DNA of 64,000 nt from Tupaia tana (GCA_026018925.1 JAKSZU010000008.1:57823527-57887526); one strand, 5' to 3'; positions 24,667-35,691 are shown, counted from the first letter of the stretch. A program made the numbers and translations. Notes: generated by a model from the letters alone, not told the origin.

Positions 24667-24875
24667 TTTTTTTTTACAATTATTTATTGAACTTTATTTA
24701 TCAGTATTATTATTATTTATTCAGTTTGCTACAGGAAACATGCACTCACCAGAGAGAGACAGAGAGAGAGGGGGGAAGTAAGAAAGCAAGCCACCAGGTC
24801 CAGGACTCAGACCATGGTCAGCCATGAAGGACCCAAGCCATGTAGCACCCCAAACACCATGCCACCCACTGACCC
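24667..24875 (-). repeat. tRNA SINE family B
   Basis: Reverse copy: AT tail, 'caccagagagagacagagag', 'gaaagcaagccaccaggtcc' and a head ending 'gccacccactgaccc'. Confidence 0.86.
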
Positions 24876-25004
24876 TAGTGCTGAATTTTAAAAAGGATGT
24901 TATAGCATGATATGTACAGCATTCTATCATCTACATAAAATTCTAAACCTGTGAAATTATATAAGATTATAGCTAGCAAATAATATAGTAAAAGTATTTA
25001 AAAT

Positions 25005-25250
25005 GGGCCACTGACTGGTATAGTGACTAAGGCAGCGGGATCTCACATGGCTGACTATGCAGCTCAAGTCCCAAACCAAGCAGCTTGAAAAACACACTGG
25101 GTATGTGTGTGTGTGTGTGCCCAAATCCCAAGGTGAGAATGGAAAGGGAGGGAAAGCAGTGTGACCATTCCCCCTGGGAGGTGCTTTCTCACTTTCCCTC
25201 TCTGTTTCTAGTGAGCACATGTGCCCTATGAGAAAACTAAAAAGAAAAAA
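25005..25250 (+). repeat. tRNA SINE, A-like older subfamily
   Basis: It has 'gcagctcaagtcccaaacca' and 'cttgaaaaacacactgggta', a variant body also seen at 52275 and 55706. Confidence 0.82.
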
Positions 25251-25399
25251 TAAATTTTAAATGCTTGAGGAAAATCAAATCTGAATTTGTGGTGATGAAT
25301 ATTTCTGAGGAGAAAGAAAATGGAGTAAGATCAGAAAGGGATCCTGACTGTATCTATAGTGTTATATTGCTTTATGGACTTCTTTAAAATTCTGTCCTT

Positions 25400-25672
25400 A
25401 TTTTTTTTTTTTTTTTTTTTTTTTTGAGAGGTTTTCGCTATAGGGCGCGTGCGCTCGCCAGACAGACAGAGACGTAGAGACAGAAAGCGAGAAATCACCC
25501 CCCAGGGGGGATGGTCACGCCGCAATCCCTTCTCCTCTACTCTCCTCTTGGGATCTTGGGCACGCACGCACACGCGCCCGGCGTGAGTTTTAAGCCACCG
25601 GGTCCGGGACGCGAACCGCGGTCGACTACATGGGAGTCCAGTGACATAGCCATTACACTAACTGCTGGTTCC
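25400..25672 (-). repeat. tRNA SINE family A, young
   Basis: Reverse CpG-rich full-length copy with a T tract of about 25. 'aaattct..gtcctta' lies on both sides. Confidence 0.93.
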
Positions 25673-25737
25673 AAAAAAATTCTCTGTCCTTACTTAAGGT
25701 GTATTTAAAATGCTTTCTTATTAAAAACCCCTAGTTG

Positions 25738-25997
25738 TTTTTTTGTTTTTTGTTTTTTTGGGTTTTTTTAGAGAGATTTTTGTTGTAGGGCCCATGCATC
25801 TGCTAGAGAGATAGAAAATGAGAAATCATCTCCCAGGGGGATGGCCACACTGCCAATCCCTTCGCCTCTGTTCTCTCTCAGGATTTTAGACATGCATGTA
25901 CATGTACCCAGCATGAGTTTTAAGCTACCAGATCTGGAACTCGGACCACAGTTGACTACGTGGGAGTCTGATAACTGTTATGCCATCTGCTGGTCCC
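25738..25997 (-). repeat. tRNA SINE family A, diverged
   Basis: Reverse copy: 'agagagatttttgttgtagg' to 'gttatgccatctgctggtccc'. Confidence 0.9.
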
Positions 25998-26227
25998 AAA
26001 ACTAGCCCTACTACTTTTTAAATCATATAGACCCTCCAGAATAATCCCGGCATATACAAACTTGACTTTGTGATAGTGTTGTACAAAAGACAGAAATAAA
26101 CCTGTGTATCACTCATGTCTGTCCATAAACAAGGGGACAAACAGCTAAATCTAAACAAAATGGTGATGTGAGTTAAGCTGGCCCTCAGTCCACATCTTGG
26201 TCATATTATTGCCCATCTTTAAAAATT

Positions 26228-26386
26228 TGGTGGTTAAAGTGCTGGATTTCCACATCACCAATTGCAGTTCTAGTTCCAGACCTGCTGGCTTGCTTTTTTG
26301 CTCTCCATCTCTCTGTCTCTCTCTGGCCAAATTGAATAATAATAATAATGATAAATAAAATTAAATAAATAACTCTCTTAAAAAAG
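26228..26386 (+). repeat. tRNA SINE family B, 5'-truncated
   Basis: It starts within the head at 'ggtggttaaagtgctggatt' and has the B-type CT tract and AT tail. Confidence 0.82.
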
Positions 26387-26408
26387 TAGAAAGCGAATTT
26401 GAACTCTG

Positions 26409-26582
26409 GACTGGCAGGTAGCATGGTAGGTTAGGACACTGGACTCCCGCATGGCCAACCACAGTTCAAGTCCTGAATTTGACAGCTTGCTTTCTCACTT
26501 TCTCTCTGGTGAGCACACATGCCCTATAGCAAATCAAAAAATAATAATAAAGTTAAATAAAGATTTAGTTTTTTTAAAAAAG
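26409..26582 (+). repeat. tRNA SINE, B head with mixed tail
   Basis: The B-type head joins the CT tract directly, but an A-type 'gcacacatgccctatagcaa' follows before the AT tail, as in an intermediate between the families. Confidence 0.8.
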
Positions 26583-27095
26583 TATTTGAGCTCGATCAAT
26601 TGAGGGATAGATCTCATTTCTGTCTTATCACCTTAGTTATATGGTTATCACCTTTGTTATATGGTTGGTATACTTTGTGGCCATATTAGGAATAAAAGTG
26701 AATTTCCCCAAGACTTCTATTTCATGTACTGTAAACAGACAAACCAGCACTTTTTTTGGTCCAGAACCACCAATTAAGATAAATTATTTCTTAAGTATTT
26801 AGTCATAAAAGCAAAAATTACTTAAAAATTATTGGCTAGTTGTTTTCCAAGTAAATGAGTTTCCATGTTTATTTGCCTTTCATTTAACATGTATTAATAT
26901 ATTGGGACCTCACCACTACCATAAATCTCTAGTCAATTTCCAAACTTTCTATCTGACTCTAGCCTGTAATTTATTTAGGTTTGTATATCTTCCCATCAAT
27001 TTTGAATGCATATTTTATAGTTGGAAACATAGGATTAAACTAGTGACTCAATAAAAATGGTGACCTCATATATTTAATTTTTATAATCTTTATAG

Positions 27096-28113
27096 ATTAC
27101 AATACTGTGATGAGAATGTTCCTGTAACTTTGGATCCACACAGAGAGTTTCTTGGTCCTCAAAAGAAAACAGAGCAAGTCCAAAGAGACATTGGATTTTG
27201 GTGTCCAAGGCATCTTAAGACTTCTGGGGGACAAGGCTATAAGTTTCTGGGAATTGACCAGTGTGCACCTCCTTGCCCTAACATGTATTTTAAAAGTGAT
27301 GAGCTAGAATTTGCAAAGAGTTTTATTGGGATTGTTTCAATCTTTTGTCTTTGTGCAACTCTGTTTACATTCCTTACTTTTTTAATTGATGTTAAAAGAT
27401 TCAGATACCCAGAGAGACCAATTATCTATTACTCTGTCTGTTACAGCATTGTATCTCTTATGTACTTTATTGGGTTTTTGCTAGGCAATAGCACAGCTTG
27501 TAATAAGGCAGAAGAGAAGCCAGAACTTGGTGACACAGTTGTTCTAGGCTCTCAGAATAAGGCCTGCACTGTTTTGTTTATGTTTTTGTATTTTTTCACA
27601 ATGGCTGGCACTGTATGGTGGGTGATTCTGACCATTACTTGGTTCTTAGCTGCAGGAAGGAAATGGAGTTGTGAAGCCATTGAACAAAAAGCCGTGTGGT
27701 TTCATGCTGTTGCATGGGGAATACCTGGTTTTCTGACCGTTATGCTTCTTGCTATGAACAAAGTTGAGGGAGATAACATTAGTGGGGTTTGCTTTGTTGG
27801 TCTTTATGACCTGGATGCTTCTCGCTATTTTGTTCTCTTGCCACTGTGCCTTTGTGTGTTTGTTGGGCTGTCTCTCCTCTTAGCTGGTATTATTTCCTTA
27901 AATCACGTTCGACAAGTGATACAACATGATGGCCGGAATCAAGAGAAACTAAAGAAATTTATGATTCGAATCGGAGTCTTCAGTGGCCTATATCTTGTGC
28001 CATTAGTGACACTTCTTGGATGTTACGTCTATGAGCAGGTGAACCGAATTACCTGGGAGATAACATGGGTCTCTGATCATTGTCGTCAGTTCCATATCCC
28101 ATGTCCTTATCAG
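27096..28113 (+). CDS. FZD6: FZD6 coding exon 3: end of CRD, linker, TM1-TM6
   Basis: This is the large FZD6 exon (1018 bp), entered after 'tttatag' with the last base of the split Arg codon and left at 'cag|gtaaaag'. It encodes [20 protein letters not shown] (tenth CRD cysteine), the linker with FWCPRHLK and the hinge cysteines (DQCAPPCPN). Six hydrophobic helices follow, starting near [10 protein letters not shown] (TM1), IIYYSVCYS (TM2), [10 protein letters not shown] (TM3), [10 protein letters not shown] (TM4), [10 protein letters not shown] (TM5) and [10 protein letters not shown] (TM6). The intracellular loop 1 motif RFRYPERP and the extracellular NISGVCFVG sequon are present. The frame stays open 132 bases past the donor, so intron retention would add about 43 intronic residues and stop at 28243-28245. 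Extracellular loop 1 reads [10 protein letters not shown], where I recall human having D for N; this makes an extra N-X-S/T sequon. Confidence 0.98.
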
Positions 28114-28469
28114 GTAAAAGCTATCATTTGGATTATATCACTGTTTACTTTTAACATAGAAAATGTTACCTGGAAATATGCTTGTATTAGTCATGGGCAT
28201 ACAGTTAGATTTCAGGTGAGAAAATCCAACAGATTTTGGGAATGATTCCCTGTACATCAATTGAAATTGGTGAAAGTGTACCAAGAGTTCCTTCCTCAAG
28301 CTTTAGCTTCAGCCACTATTGTTTGTAAAGTGCTTCCTTTACTCTTTTAAAAATTTAATTGGCTTGCCAAAACAGCTGCATAGTAATAAAGAACAAACTA
28401 AGTCAAAGAGTAGGCTTTGTTAGAGGGAGAAAAAGATAAGTAACGCATGCTGAATTAGGAATTGTTTTT

Positions 28470-28733
28470 CATTTAGGTTTTTGCCATAAGGCACATGCAT
28501 TCACTGGAGAGAGACAGAACCACCATAGGAGGGAAGGTGAAAAATGACCTCCCCCTCCCCCCCCCCACACACACACAGGGGGAATTGTCACACTGCAATC
28601 CCTTCTCCATTTTTCTCCCAGGATTTTGGGCACACATGCACATAAACCCAGCATGATTTCATGCTGCCAGGTGTAGGACTCAAACCATGGTTGGCTATGT
28701 GGTAGTCCAGTGCCTTAACCACCTGCTAGCCCC
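28470..28733 (-). repeat. tRNA SINE family A, diverged
   Basis: Reverse copy with a C/CA-rich expansion in the core. 'taggaattgtt' lies on both sides. Confidence 0.88.
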
Positions 28734-29172
28734 TTAGGAATTGTTCTTAATTTTGATTCATTTAGTAGAAGAAAACTTTATTTGGTTATATTTATTTAGA
28801 CCATATTATTTTTAAATTTTTACATAATACACCTATAAAAACAGAATGTGACTTTTGCCTAACACATTCTGTCATTTCTTAACTGAAGAAAATATAATTG
28901 AAATAAAATATGTCTCATGTATTTCTTATGTACATTTAGTGGCACTTTTAAGATTAAAAGAAGTAAATTTCTGAAAATATAAAATATTTTAAAGCATTTT
29001 AATTGAAACTTTTAAATAGAACTCTTGTTTTTAACATTTTATACCTGAGTCTTAAACATCTACGTATGATATTAACTGCATTGAACATAGCAGTATCATC
29101 ATAATGTATGGGCTGAATAATTTTATGTAATAATTTGTAATCTATAAAATTACTGCTTATACATAGTAGAGC

Positions 29173-29439
29173 TTTTTTTTTTTTTTTTGGAGAGGTTTTT
29201 GCTATAGGGCGCGTGCGCTCGCCAGACAGACAGAGAGAGACAGAGAGATAGAAAGCAGGAAATCACCCCCCAGGGGGGATGGCCACGCCGCAATCCCTTC
29301 TCCTCCATTTTCCTCTCAGGATCTTGGGCACGCACGCACACGCACCCGGCGTGAGTTTAAGCCGCCGGGTCCGGGACTCGAACCGCGGTCGACTACGTGG
29401 GAGTCCAGCGACATAGCCATTACGCTAACTGCTGGTCCC
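29173..29439 (-). repeat. tRNA SINE family A, youngest subfamily
   Basis: Reverse full-length copy with target duplication 'agtagagctt'. It carries the variant 'gatagaaagcaggaaatc' and differs by only a few bases from the copy at 63368. Confidence 0.95.
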
Positions 29440-30164
29440 AGTAGAGCTTATTTTTATACCAATGTGCAGGATAATAGTTTTACTTGCCTTACATACAGTT
29501 CATTATCTTACATACAGTCTGTTATCTGTAGTTTCCTTATACCCTAAATTTAATAAGAAAGCTGTGTCTTAAAGTGATCCCACTGTATTAAATGTCTCCT
29601 AGATTTCTCATTTTGGCAAACTGGGGAGAAAAACTATTAAATACTACCAAAAATATTTTTAAACATCATATTTCTTGTGAAAAGCTATAGAATATTAGAA
29701 GGTAGAATGAAAATATAATCTTTATAAACAGAAAAGGACTTTAGTAAATATGATATAAAATTTTAAAAATTATGGAGAAAAGTGCTAAATTTGAGTAACC
29801 AAAAAGGGTTTTTTTTTGTTTGTTTGTTTGTTTTTTAAGTTCTGTGTAGCAAAGAATCAAAGTCAAAAGACCAACTGGGAAAGTACTATTTATATACCAT
29901 ATTGTAGTAGAAAGGCTAATTATTTTATAATAGACCGATAAGAAGAAAATAAACAATCTGATATAAAAATGAGAAAAGTATATAAAGAGAGTTTACAGAA
30001 AGGATATCAAAAAAACCTATTCTTAAACATGTGGAAAAAAAGTTATAGTAAAAGCAATATAAATTAAAATTAAATTATATTCCCCTTTATGATATGGCAA
30101 ACATCTGAAGGTCATATAAGCCCTGGGTAGGTGAAACTGACAAAATACACTTTCTCAGACTTTG

Positions 30165-30349
30165 CTTTTTTTTTAAAAAAAATTATTTTTTATTTAACTT
30201 TATTTATTCATTTATTTTAATTTGACAAGAGAGGGACAGAGCAAGAGAGAGACAGAAAGTGAGAAAGCAAGCCACCAGGTCTGGGACTCAAACTACGTTT
30301 GGCCCTATGGGAATCCAGCACCCTTAACCACCAAGCCACCTGCTGACCG
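30165..30349 (-). repeat. tRNA SINE family B
   Basis: Reverse copy with 'ctcagactttgctttt/ctcagactttactttt' on the two sides. Confidence 0.9.
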
Positions 30350-30658
30350 CTCAGACTTTACTTTTAAGAGTTTCAATTAGTTCAGTCTTCTGTGGGAAAC
30401 ATTTGACAATTTCTATTAGATTTTAAGTGTACATACTCCAACCCTACCCTTCTGGGACTTTTTATACAGATCTGCTCACAAATGTGAGAAATTATATAAT
30501 TCAGAGATAATCACTGCAATGTTATTTGCAAATGGCAATTGATTGGAAGTAACAAATATTTATTAATGGGGACAGGTGACTAAGTTATGGTTCATTAATA
30601 CACTAGAATAGTTTGAAAGAATCAAGAAGTCTATTTTACTGATGAAGAATCTCTTTTA

Positions 30659-30921
30659 GGGACCAGCCATTAGTGTAATGGCTATGAACTCCCACAGTCG
30701 ACCGCGGTTTGCGTCCCGGACCCGGTGGCTTAAAACTCACGCCAGGCACGTGTGCGTGCGTGCCCAAGATCCCAAGAGGAGAAGGGAGGAGAATGGAGGA
30801 GAAGGGATTGCGGCGTGGCCATCCCCCCCGGGGGGTGATTTCTCGCTTTCTGTCTATCTCTGTCTGTCTGGTGAGCGCATGTGCCCTGTAGCGAAAAACC
30901 TCTCCAAAAAAAAAAAAAAAA
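30659..30921 (+). repeat. tRNA SINE family A, head shortened
   Basis: The head lacks several bases between 'ggctatg' and 'aactcccac', and the body carries a duplicated 'gaggagaa' unit. 'ctcttttag/ctcttttat' flanks it. Confidence 0.9.
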
Positions 30922-31575
30922 GAGTCTCTTTTATTCCAAGAAATATTAGTAAGTACAGAAAGTAAAATTTAATGCAGAATGTGTACTGTTTTGACATTGT
31001 GCAATTTTTAAAGAGTATTTGAAAGTTTATGTTTAGAAGAAAAATATGATTTTAGTTTTTATGAGTTTCTACATTTTAACACTGTACTGATACTTGTTTT
31101 ACTATATCCAAATTTCTATATTATAAACATTAATCGTACATAGACTGTAAAGTATATGTTGTTATAATGAGTTCAGTTGTTATTGTGTGAGGTAGATTAT
31201 AGTGAAGGAAAATAGGTAAACATGTAGAGACATATATTTTAGCAATGACAAGAAGCTGCCATACCTATAAGGGAAAAAAAATGCCAAGAAATTATACCAA
31301 GATTTAGGAGATAATTCCTAAATGTATTTCATTTTTCCCCCTCTCTAGAGATATATTTTAATCTACAGATAAAGGTTCTTTGGTAAGAACTTGGGTAAAA
31401 TAAATGTATTGTACTTAAAGTACTATTCATTATAATATGTTATTTCAAACCTTTATAATGAAACAAACTGAAGATTTATCATTTGGTTCAGATTTCATAT
31501 TGATAGTACAGACTTTTCACTTTATATGTATCACTGAAAATTTTATTATTCATTATATTCACTATTTTTTTGTAG

Positions 31576-31724
31576 GCAAAAACAAACGCAAGACCAGAAT
31601 TGGCTTTATTTATGATAAAATACCTGATGACATTAATTGTTGGCATCTCTGCAGTCTTCTGGGTTGGAAGCAAAAAGACGTGCACAGAGTGGGCTGGGTT
31701 TTTCAAACGAAATCGCAAGAGAGA
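31576..31724 (+). CDS. FZD6: FZD6 coding exon 4: TM7 and Dishevelled-binding KTxxxW motif
   Basis: This 149-bp exon follows a long pyrimidine tract ending 'tttttttgtag' and ends before the donor 'gtaagg'. It encodes [18 protein letters not shown], the rest of TM7 ([10 protein letters not shown]) and the start of the cytoplasmic tail. KTCTEW, directly after TM7, is the conserved KTxxxW motif that binds the Dishevelled PDZ domain. A basic stretch (KRNRKR) follows, and the last codon is split (ga|t, Asp). Human FZD6, from memory, has AKAKARPEL at the start. A transcript skipping this exon would lose TM7 and, because 149 is not a multiple of three, would also shift frame. Confidence 0.97.
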
Positions 31725-31967
31725 GTAAGGAGCTATTGAATTATCTGTCGTTGTTTTAAAATAAATACTCAAAATACCAAGGGGCCAGTCAAATTATTCC
31801 TGCACTAGAGTTTCATTATATCAACTATTATTTCAATTTGATGAGCCAGCCAAAGTCTGGACATATTTTGTGGAAGAGATATACTTTACTTTGGCATTTG
31901 TCACAGTAGCCTTGGACACGTTATTCTATTTGAAATATGAATGAATGATTTGTAAAATGTACATTTT

Positions 31968-32330
31968 CTTTCCATGATTTGTACTGTTCTTTTTTTGTTT
32001 TGGTTTAGTTTTATATATATGTATATTTTTATTTGTGTATTATTTACAGTTAATCACTGTACATCTTTACAGTGTACAACATGGTTTTTCCCAGCACGCA
32101 TACAGTGCATATCAGTCACGACAAAGACATTATCATCAGCAAATAACTTTTCATTTTTGTGTCAGTTAAATGTATTATTTGTTTTTTCTCTGTTCCTCTC
32201 CCTCCCTCCTCCTATTACCCCCTGCTATTACCCCTTCCTTGCTATCTGTAGTATCTACAGTTGCCCTCTCTGCCATTAGACCTTCCAATCTTTCCATTTC
32301 TCCTATAGAGCGCATGCATTCGCTATAACT
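31968..32330. repeat. Unassigned interspersed repeat, shared with 2300-2940
   Basis: 'agtgtacaacatggtttttc' and 'tttttgtgtcagttaaatgt', followed by a C/T-rich stretch, recall the first copy. The family is unknown; an antisense L1 3' UTR is possible. Confidence 0.45.
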
Positions 32331-32605
32331 GTTTCAAATATTACTCCCATCGTTGGATTCATTATTTTGGGTACAGCATTTAAAATAATTTTATCCTTTT
32401 TTATTAATGATAAAAGATTAAATGGGATTAAATATATGTAAAGTAATCTGTAAAATAGGATGCAAATATAAGTAATGTGTTATGATTATTATTTACTACT
32501 TTTAAATTTTATTACACATGATTCTGACCCATGATTTCACTTGTTTGACTTACTTAAGATGGTAAAAATTTAAATTTGAGACTATTCTTAAATAATATAG
32601 ATTTA

Positions 32606-32684
32606 TAGGGTTGACAGGAAAGTCATGATGCATTTTTCAGTATTTTTCTATGCAAAATGCATCATGACTTTCCTGTTGACCTAA
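32606..32684. mobile_element. Mariner-like palindromic MITE in a FZD6 intron
   Basis: The arms 'acaggaaagtcatgatgcat' and 'atgcatcatgactttcctgt' are perfect inverted complements around a short loop, flanked by TA. The transcript of this intron could fold into a hairpin with a stem of about 23 perfect pairs. Confidence 0.88.
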
Positions 32685-32740
32685 TACATTTAGAGATCAC
32701 TTATTTTAGTTATTCGTATGCATTATATGCAATTTACTAT

Positions 32741-33020
32741 AGAGGTTTTCTGTTGTTTTGTTTTTTGTTTTACTGTAGGACATATGTACCTCCCAGTGAA
32801 CAACAGGTGGGGTGGAGGGGGACAGTGAGAGGTCATGCCCCACAGGGGATGGCCACCTCACAATCACTTCTCTGCCATTCTCCATTTGGGATTCATACAC
32901 ACATGCATGCGTGCATGCACCTAGCATGTTTTCAAGTATGTTTCTCGAGGTCCGAACTCAAGCCAAATAGTCAGCCATGTGGGATCCAGCCACCTGAACC
33001 TCCATGCCACCTCCTGCCCC
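32741..33020 (-). repeat. tRNA SINE, old A-like copy
   Basis: Reverse diverged copy: 'gatggccacctcacaatcac', CA-rich core and a head ending 'gccacctcctgcccc'. 'actatagag/actataaag' flanks it. Confidence 0.8.
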
Positions 33021-33399
33021 ACTATAAAGTTTTAAAAATCATTCTTCATTAATTTTATCATTGAACCCTTAATGGTTCAAATTTTAGAATTGTAGATCAC
33101 TTCACAAATAAGTTTTTGAAGTCCGAGGAATTATATTTAACTGGACTTATTTTATTGTACTATTGTGTGTCTATCCCATATTTATATGCTCACACGAACT
33201 TCAGTGTAACTTGATAACTTTAATGTTAGAAAGAATTTTAAAAAAAAAGCACAAAGGATATTCTATATCCTTTTTTTTGATTTACTTTTAATTTGATAAA
33301 TTTACATGTAATATAAATTAACTAGTCAATAATTTATTCTGGTTTGAGTTTCCTTGCCCTCATCCTTTGATTTGGTTTATTTATTTATTTATATTAATA

Positions 33400-33792
33400 T
33401 TTTTGCTAGAGAAATCACCTCCCGGGAACATGGCCACACTGCAGTCCCTTCTCTTCTAGTCACCTCTTGGGATTTGGGGCATGCATGCACATGCACCTAG
33501 TGTAGTTTTTTTTTTAAGAATTATTCCATTTAACTTTATTTATTTATTTTTATTTTTATTTTTATTTAACCAGAGAGAGACAGATGAGAGAGAGAGAGGG
33601 AAAGTGAGAAAGCTAACTGCCAGGCCCAGGACTCAAACCACAAATGGTCATGTGGAATTCCAGTGCCCTTAACCACCACACCACCTGCCAGCCCTGCCTT
33701 GTGTGAATTTCAAGCCACCAGGTTTGGGACTCAAACCGTGGTCGACTACACAGAAGTCTAACAACGTAACCATTACATCATCTGCTGGTCCC
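33400..33792 (-). repeat. tRNA SINE family A, interrupted
   Basis: The 3' part (33400-33505) and the head part (33695-33792) of one A copy are separated by a B copy in the same orientation. Confidence 0.87.
33506..33694 (-). repeat. tRNA SINE family B, inserted in an A copy
   Basis: T-rich and (tttat)n tail, 'aaccagagagagacagatga' and a head ending 'cacctgccagccc'. The host SINE resumes with an imperfect duplicate of its last bases (cctagtgtag/ccttgtgtga). Confidence 0.88.
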
Positions 33793-34008
33793 TGGCCTAT
33801 TTAATTTTAACTATTAATATTAACAAAAGTAACTAAGTCTATATATGAAAGATTTCAGTTTATGGAAATATAGTAATGTAATACTAGATTTTTATCTGCA
33901 GTATGGAATTTTTTAAATGAGTGGTAATTTTTGGCAAAAGATACACAATATCCTTTATGGCTTCTGTAGATGTTACTGAGTAAATTCTCTTCTTGGATTT
34001 TCTTACAG

Positions 34009-34437
34009 TCCAATCAGTGAAAGTCGAAGAGTACTTCAGGAGTCATGTGAGTTTTTCTTAAAGCACAATTCCAAAGTTAAACACAAGAAGAAGCACTACA
34101 AACCAAGTTCACATAAGCTGAAGGTTATTTCCAAATCCATGGGGACCAGCACAGGCGCCACAGCCAATCACGGCACTTCTGCCGTAGCCATCACTGACCA
34201 TGATTACCTAGGACAGGAAACTTTGACAGAAATCCAAACCTCTCCAGAAACATCAGTGAGAGAGGTGAGAGCAGATGGAACCAGCACCCCCAAGTTCAGA
34301 GAACAGGACCGTGGGGAACCGGCCTCTCCAACAGCATCCAGTTCCAAACTCTCTGGGGAACAGGCCGATGGGAAAGGTCAGGCCGCCAGTGAGAACGATA
34401 AGAACAGTGTGTGTGGAAGTGCACGGAGAGAAGGGAG
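34009..34437 (+). CDS. FZD6: FZD6 coding exon 5: cytoplasmic tail
   Basis: This 429-bp exon starts after 'tcttacag' and ends at 'gggag|gtgaga'. It encodes most of the long, low-complexity C-terminal tail typical of FZD6: [20 protein letters not shown], a Lys/His-rich stretch (KHKKKHYK), then Ser/Thr/Gly-rich sequence with [17 protein letters not shown] and [16 protein letters not shown]. Near the end it reads [18 protein letters not shown], about six residues longer than the human tail as I recall it. That matches the total: 653 residues here plus about 59 in the missing exon gives 712, against 706 in human. The tail is the least conserved part of the protein. Confidence 0.96.
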
Positions 34438-35691
34438 GTGAGACTTCATTTTGTTATCTAAAATCACCACTATTTAAATAATGCTTTAGACATTTGTCAT
34501 TGGAGCGTACATCTGAATGAAAGCATTTACATGTGTGTTCTCTTAATCCAAGGAAGTTTGGGTTTAACCTGTAAGTGTGCAATTGAGTAGTCGAATTCCT
34601 AGCTTAGAGAAAAATCTTAATAAACGTTGTTCAGTTGGAAAGTCATGTTTATTTCTACAGTAATTGCTAAGACCTAGTTGCACATTTAGGTAAATGTTTA
34701 TGATTCATCTAAAATACAAGCTTAAGTTTTAATTAATACTACATTCTGCTAGTGTCTAAAGGGTGTCATTTTATATTAAGATGATTATAAAGTGTTCTTA
34801 TTTTTTGAACATGAAAGGGTATTGACGATTATCTTTAATGCATTTTCCTAAATGGTCATAGGTGACCAAACACAGGTAAACATCAGTTTAGCTGGAATGC
34901 TGATAGCTAACTACTGTAAAGTCTCAAGGTTACCTTATCTGGCTCTCTCTAGTAATACCTTCTCCATGCTCCTGTGGCCACTTCTGTGTATGTAAACTGT
35001 AATTAGATGTATGCTTTTATCCTCCACTGTTGCACTCCTCAAAGGGAGGGTTGAAATCTTTCTCATCTTTGTGTTTCCACCCACTTACACTGTGTCTGAT
35101 CCCTAGTGTGAAATCAGTATTTTCTAAACTAAAAGCAGGAATCCTGCTTTATTAATTGTATTCTCTGTTGAGCCCATTCATGGATAGGCTTGAGGAAATT
35201 TCTTTTCTGGAGAAGTTTTTGCTACAGGGTTCATGTGTGTGCTCACCAGAGAGACAGAGACAGAAAGTGAGAAATCATCCCCCAGGGGGGATGGCCACGC
35301 TGCAGTCCCTTCTCCTCCATTCTCCTCTCGGGATCATGGGCACGCACGCACACGCGCCCGGCATGAGTTTGAGCCACTGGGTCTGGGACTCAAACCGCGG
35401 TCGACTACATGGGAGTCCAGCGACATAGCCATTACACTAACTGCTGGTCCCAAGGCTTAATAACATTTCTGAAGTCCGTAACAATTGTATTTGAAAAAAA
35501 AAAATGTATTTTGAAATATTAGAATATACCTAAAGAGTTTTAGTTAATTATCCTCTGATAAAGGTAAACACCGGTTGAGAGTTAAATTCATTTAAAATAT
35601 ATATATATAGCAGTTATAAGAACACCTGGCATCATATTTTTGCTTGTGTGTATATTTTGTATGTATGGCAACTTCTTTTTCTGTTATCTAG
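34438..35691 (+). other. FZD6: FZD6 last intron
   Basis: This 1.25-kb intron has GT/AG ends. Its only recognisable insert is an antisense family A SINE ending about 240 bp before the terminal exon. Confidence 0.9.
35206..35452 (-). repeat. tRNA SINE family A in the last FZD6 intron
   Basis: Reverse copy ending 'attacactaactgctggtcc', about 240 bp upstream of the terminal exon. Confidence 0.9.

Larger units (their letters stand above)
19834..27095 (+). other. FZD6: FZD6 intron after CRD exon
   Basis: This 7.3-kb intron has GT/AG ends (gtaaatt ... tttatag). It holds an L1M fragment at its start and about nine tRNA SINEs. The stretch 20490-22060 has no recognised family but reads like continued L1M 3' UTR. 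The stretch 22965-24240 has no repeat I can name. Confidence 0.9.
28114..31575 (+). other. FZD6: FZD6 intron after TM1-TM6 exon
   Basis: This 3.5-kb intron has GT/AG ends. It contains four tRNA SINEs (28470, 29173, 30165, 30659), one of them very young. The stretch 30420-30650 resembles a decayed L1 3' end. The rest is AT-rich with nothing recognisable. Confidence 0.9.
31725..34008 (+). other. FZD6: FZD6 intron after TM7 exon
   Basis: This 2.3-kb intron has GT/AG ends. It contains a repeat shared with 2300-2940, a palindromic mariner MITE (32606-32684), one old A-like SINE and a nested SINE pair. Confidence 0.9.
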
